Source of the DNA: Elusimicrobiota bacterium
GTDB taxonomy: Bacteria; CG03; SLGR01; PWQF01
NCBI GenBank assembly: GCA_003558145.1
Contig: PWMP01000201.1
Span: forward strand, 1 to 7,317
Length of the DNA stretch: 7,317 bases
Reading direction: 5' to 3'
In this document: piece after piece, positions 6,005 through 7,317 of the stretch
Layout of the letters: every line of letters begins with the position of its first letter
Numbering within the stretch: the stretch's first letter is position 1
The notes under the pieces: generated by a model
What the model saw: the letters and a program-made list of their open reading frames with translations, nothing else
Databases searched by the model: none
Told to the model about the DNA's origin: nothing
Translations under genes and position numbers: made by a program

Positions 6005-6418
6005 TCAGGAGATAAGCGTAAGAAAAACTTCTCTTGTGCGGGAACCCGCGTCAAAATCTATTACAACGACTTGCTGCCAGGTTCCGAGAAGCAGCTTGCC
6101 GTCAGAGAACGGAACAACTTCGGATGGGCCTACCAGGGAAGCCCTGACATGGGAAAAACCGTTGTCGTCGTTCCAGGTTTTCTTGTGATGATAGGTCCTG
6201 GCGGAAGGAGCAAAGCGTTCCATTGCCTCCTCAAAGTCTTTTTCAAGATTGGGTTCGTATTCTATAGTTGTTACTGCTCCCGTAGAGCCGCGTACAAATA
6301 CGGAGATGACTCCTTTCTCAGCTTTATTTTTTTCAATAAAATTTTTTATTTCCGGAGTAATATCAACTATATGGCAGTAACCTTTTGTGGAAAGCGAAAG
6401 CTTTTCTGTTTTAATCAT
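6005..6418 (-). CDS. YjbQ family protein (secondary thiamine-phosphate synthase-like, UPF0047)
   Basis: A 137-residue, single-domain protein of the YjbQ/UPF0047 family. Members form small oligomeric beta-rich barrels. Some show weak thiamine-phosphate synthase activity, but the true cellular role is not settled. Family features visible are FVRGSTGAVTTIEYEP (41-56), the central YHHKKTWNDDNGFSHVRASL (76-95) with His77, His78 and His90 as likely metal or active-site residues, VGPSEVVPFSDGKLLLGTWQQ (96-116) and RTREVFL near the end. The GSTGAVTTIEYEP form is the subtype I associate with thermophile and archaeal members, rather than the E. coli YjbQ form. The ATG overlaps the stop of the upstream TIM-barrel gene (ATGA), with no Shine-Dalgarno, so the two are translationally coupled. 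A long open frame on the opposite strand (6002-6511) is a shadow of this gene. Confidence 0.93.
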   Translation of the reverse strand: MIKTEKLSLSTKGYCHIVDITPEIKNFIEKNKAEKGVISVFVRGSTGAVTTIEYEPNLEKDFEEAMERFAPSARTYHHKKTWNDDNGFSHVRASLVGPSEVVPFSDGKLLLGTWQQVVVIDFDAGSRTREVFLTLIS

Positions 6419-7182
6419 TTACAATTAAGCAGTTTTTCTACATATTTCTTGCTTTCAAGAAGAAATGCCCGGTTGGGAGAAAATATTTCAAGAGTGACAG
6501 TCCTGTCGTAACCGTATTTCTTAAGAACTGATGCAATATATTCCCAGTCAATATCGCCTACCCCGATTGGAAGATGCTCATCGCGGTCTCCATAATTATC
6601 GGAAAAATGTACGTGTACTATGCGGTCTCCAAACTCGGCAAAAAACTCCTCGGTAAGTTTTCTGTCGGTCTGAACGTTGCAGTGCCCCACATCAAGATGA
6701 ACCTTAATATCATCCAAACCTTTTAAAAGAACATTGAACATTTCGGGCGAATTAAACGGCTTCATGCCTGTTTCAACCATAAGAGTTATTTTTCTTTCCC
6801 TGCAGATTTCATTAAGGTTTTTAATAAACTTTATATTACTTTCAATAATTTCATCCCGGCTCATAAGTGAAGCAAAGTCAGAAGGATGCACATTCATAAG
6901 GCTGACTCCAATACTTTTAAAAAAATCAACGTATTTTTTAAACTCCTCCATACTGGCGCGTCTTATTGATTCAAGGGGAAATATAACGGGAAGAAACGGG
7001 CTTGTATGTCCTATCACTTCAATATCGGTTTTTTCTATTATTTTTTTAACTTTTTCGGGTTCAAGCCCGTTACTGAAGAGCGGCTCAAGGGTAAGATCCA
7101 CAAAATCAAATCCTTCAGACGCTATAAGCTCTATCTCATCGCATATGGGATTTTTAAAATTATTTACAGCCCCTATTTTCAT
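6415..7182 (-). CDS. Sugar phosphate isomerase/epimerase-like TIM barrel protein
   Basis: A 255-residue protein of the AP-endonuclease-family-2/xylose-isomerase-like TIM barrel superfamily, whose members bind divalent metals and include sugar isomerases, epimerases, inosose dehydratases and endonuclease IV. Motifs fit this fold: HTSPFLP (59-65), NVHPSDF (97-103), MVETG (135-139, probable ligand Glu137), HLDVGHCN (162-169; Asp164, His167), HVHFSDNYGDRDEHLPIGVG (190-209; His190, His192, Asp201, His203) followed by DIDW, and TLEIF (230-234; Glu232). These are the typical ligand positions. It is shorter than endonuclease IV and lacks its usual motif pattern, so an isomerase or epimerase is more likely; the substrate cannot be read from sequence. 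The start ATG has an AAAGGAGA Shine-Dalgarno 6 nt upstream and a promoter just before it, making it the first gene of the cluster. Its stop overlaps yjbQ by 4 nt. Confidence 0.9.
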   Translation of the reverse strand: MKIGAVNNFKNPICDEIELIASEGFDFVDLTLEPLFSNGLEPEKVKKIIEKTDIEVIGHTSPFLPVIFPLESIRRASMEEFKKYVDFFKSIGVSLMNVHPSDFASLMSRDEIIESNIKFIKNLNEICRERKITLMVETGMKPFNSPEMFNVLLKGLDDIKVHLDVGHCNVQTDRKLTEEFFAEFGDRIVHVHFSDNYGDRDEHLPIGVGDIDWEYIASVLKKYGYDRTVTLEIFSPNRAFLLESKKYVEKLLNCK

Positions 7183-7188
7183 TTTTTA

Positions 7189-7196
7189 TCTCCTTT
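7189..7196 (-). promoter_or_regulatory. Ribosome binding site of the TIM-barrel gene
   Basis: The minus strand reads AAAGGAGA, a strong Shine-Dalgarno, 6 nt before the ATG at 7180-7182. It settles the start of the first gene in the cluster. Confidence 0.8.
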
Positions 7197-7203
7197 TCCG
7201 TCA

Positions 7204-7232
7204 ATTATATATTTATAAGATTTAAAAATCAA
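7204..7232 (-). promoter_or_regulatory. Predicted sigma-70-like promoter of the minus-strand cluster
   Basis: The minus strand has TTGATT (7227-7232), a 17-nt spacer and a perfect TATAAT (7204-7209). A start about 7 nt downstream, near 7197, gives a leader of about 15 nt that holds the Shine-Dalgarno of the TIM-barrel gene. This is the best promoter in the window and is placed correctly to drive the cluster. The surrounding AT-richness adds some risk of a chance match. Confidence 0.65.
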
Positions 7233-7247
7233 TGACTTAAGTCACAT
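7231..7247. promoter_or_regulatory. Putative CRP/FNR-family operator
   Basis: A perfect 12-bp palindrome, TGACTTAAGTCA, lies at 7233-7244. Read on the minus strand with flanks it is TGTGA-CTTAAG-TCATT: the CRP left half-site exactly, a 6-nt spacer, and a right half-site matching three of five bases (TCACA expected). Its centre (7238/7239) is 41.5 nt upstream of the predicted minus-strand start, the class II activator position, and it abuts the -35 box. It also sits between two divergent promoters, so it could serve both. The regulator is not in the window. Confidence 0.45.
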
Positions 7248-7250
7248 TCC

Positions 7251-7279
7251 TTGAAGTATCTTTTTAAATCTGATATTCT
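7251..7279 (+). promoter_or_regulatory. Predicted divergent promoter for a gene beyond the right edge
   Basis: The plus strand has TTGAAG (7251-7256), a 17-nt spacer and TATTCT (7274-7279). The window ends with AAAGGA (7312-7317), which could be a Shine-Dalgarno for a start codon just outside. The predicted leader before it (start near 7286) is about 30 nt. No coding sequence of that gene is visible, so the divergent gene is an inference. Confidence 0.4.
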
Positions 7280-7304
7280 TTTATTAAAAGTGTCATTCCG
7301 GACA
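7278..7304. promoter_or_regulatory. Small inverted repeats around the divergent start site
   Basis: CTTTTATTAAAAG (7278-7290) has 6-nt arms about a single central base and covers the end of the plus-strand -10 box and the predicted start. TGTC (7291-7294) and GACA (7301-7304) form a second, weaker dyad in the leader. Either could be a repressor site; the short arms make chance a real alternative. Confidence 0.25.
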
Positions 7305-7317
7305 TATAATTAAAGGA

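Noticed and set aside
5998..6054. Longer start for rsmD, adding 19 residues
   Set aside because: The extension overlaps the end of yjbQ, lacks a ribosome binding site and does not resemble RsmD N-termini. The ATG at 5995-5997 gives the typical length and opening.
6002..6511. 169-codon open frame on the plus strand
   Set aside because: It lies antisense to yjbQ and the ends of its neighbours, whose proteins are strongly supported by motifs. Its product has no recognisable domain.
6734..7225. 163-codon open frame on the plus strand
   Set aside because: Antisense to the TIM-barrel gene and its promoter. The Ser/Ile/Phe-rich product is what an antisense frame of an AT-rich gene gives, and no Shine-Dalgarno is evident.

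Overview
This window is bacterial chromosomal DNA. It is gene-dense and almost entirely coded on the minus strand: ten genes run from about position 7182 down past position 1. The products are housekeeping proteins: an rRNA methyltransferase, NAD kinase, RecN, a short N-acetylglutamate-synthase-type enzyme, shikimate dehydrogenase and chorismate synthase. A probable exported parallel beta-helix protein with a cysteine at the end of its signal peptide suggests a diderm (Gram-negative-type) cell. GC content is intermediate and intergenic DNA is AT-rich. The phylum cannot be fixed by reading alone. There is no sign of phage, transposon, CRISPR or tRNA/rRNA genes.

Layout in transcription order. 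A 135-bp AT-rich intergenic region (7183-7317) holds a good minus-strand sigma-70-like promoter, a CRP/FNR-like palindrome and a likely divergent plus-strand promoter for a gene starting just past the right edge. Then come a sugar phosphate isomerase/epimerase-like TIM barrel, a YjbQ-family protein (4-nt overlap) and rsmD (7-nt gap). A second possible promoter overlaps the end of rsmD and precedes a beta-helix surface or periplasmic protein. It is followed by nadK (own strong Shine-Dalgarno), recN, a GNAT acetyltransferase (ATGA overlap), a 66-residue two-helix membrane protein (ATGA overlap), aroE (GTGA overlap, GTG start) and the first 51 codons of aroC, cut by the left edge.

The overlaps and short gaps suggest one long transcript, or two. 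The biosynthetic theme is the shikimate pathway (aroE then aroC) together with NADP supply from nadK, since AroE usually uses NADPH, and the first step of arginine synthesis. RecN (double-strand break repair) and RsmD (ribosome maturation) look like unrelated housekeeping passengers.

I found no convincing new defence or mobile system. The points most worth checking are an RsmD whose catalytic motif reads GPPY instead of D/N-PPY, the CRP-like operator centred at -41.5 of the predicted first promoter, the regular asparagine ladder in the beta-helix protein, and the translationally coupled TIM-barrel/YjbQ pair.
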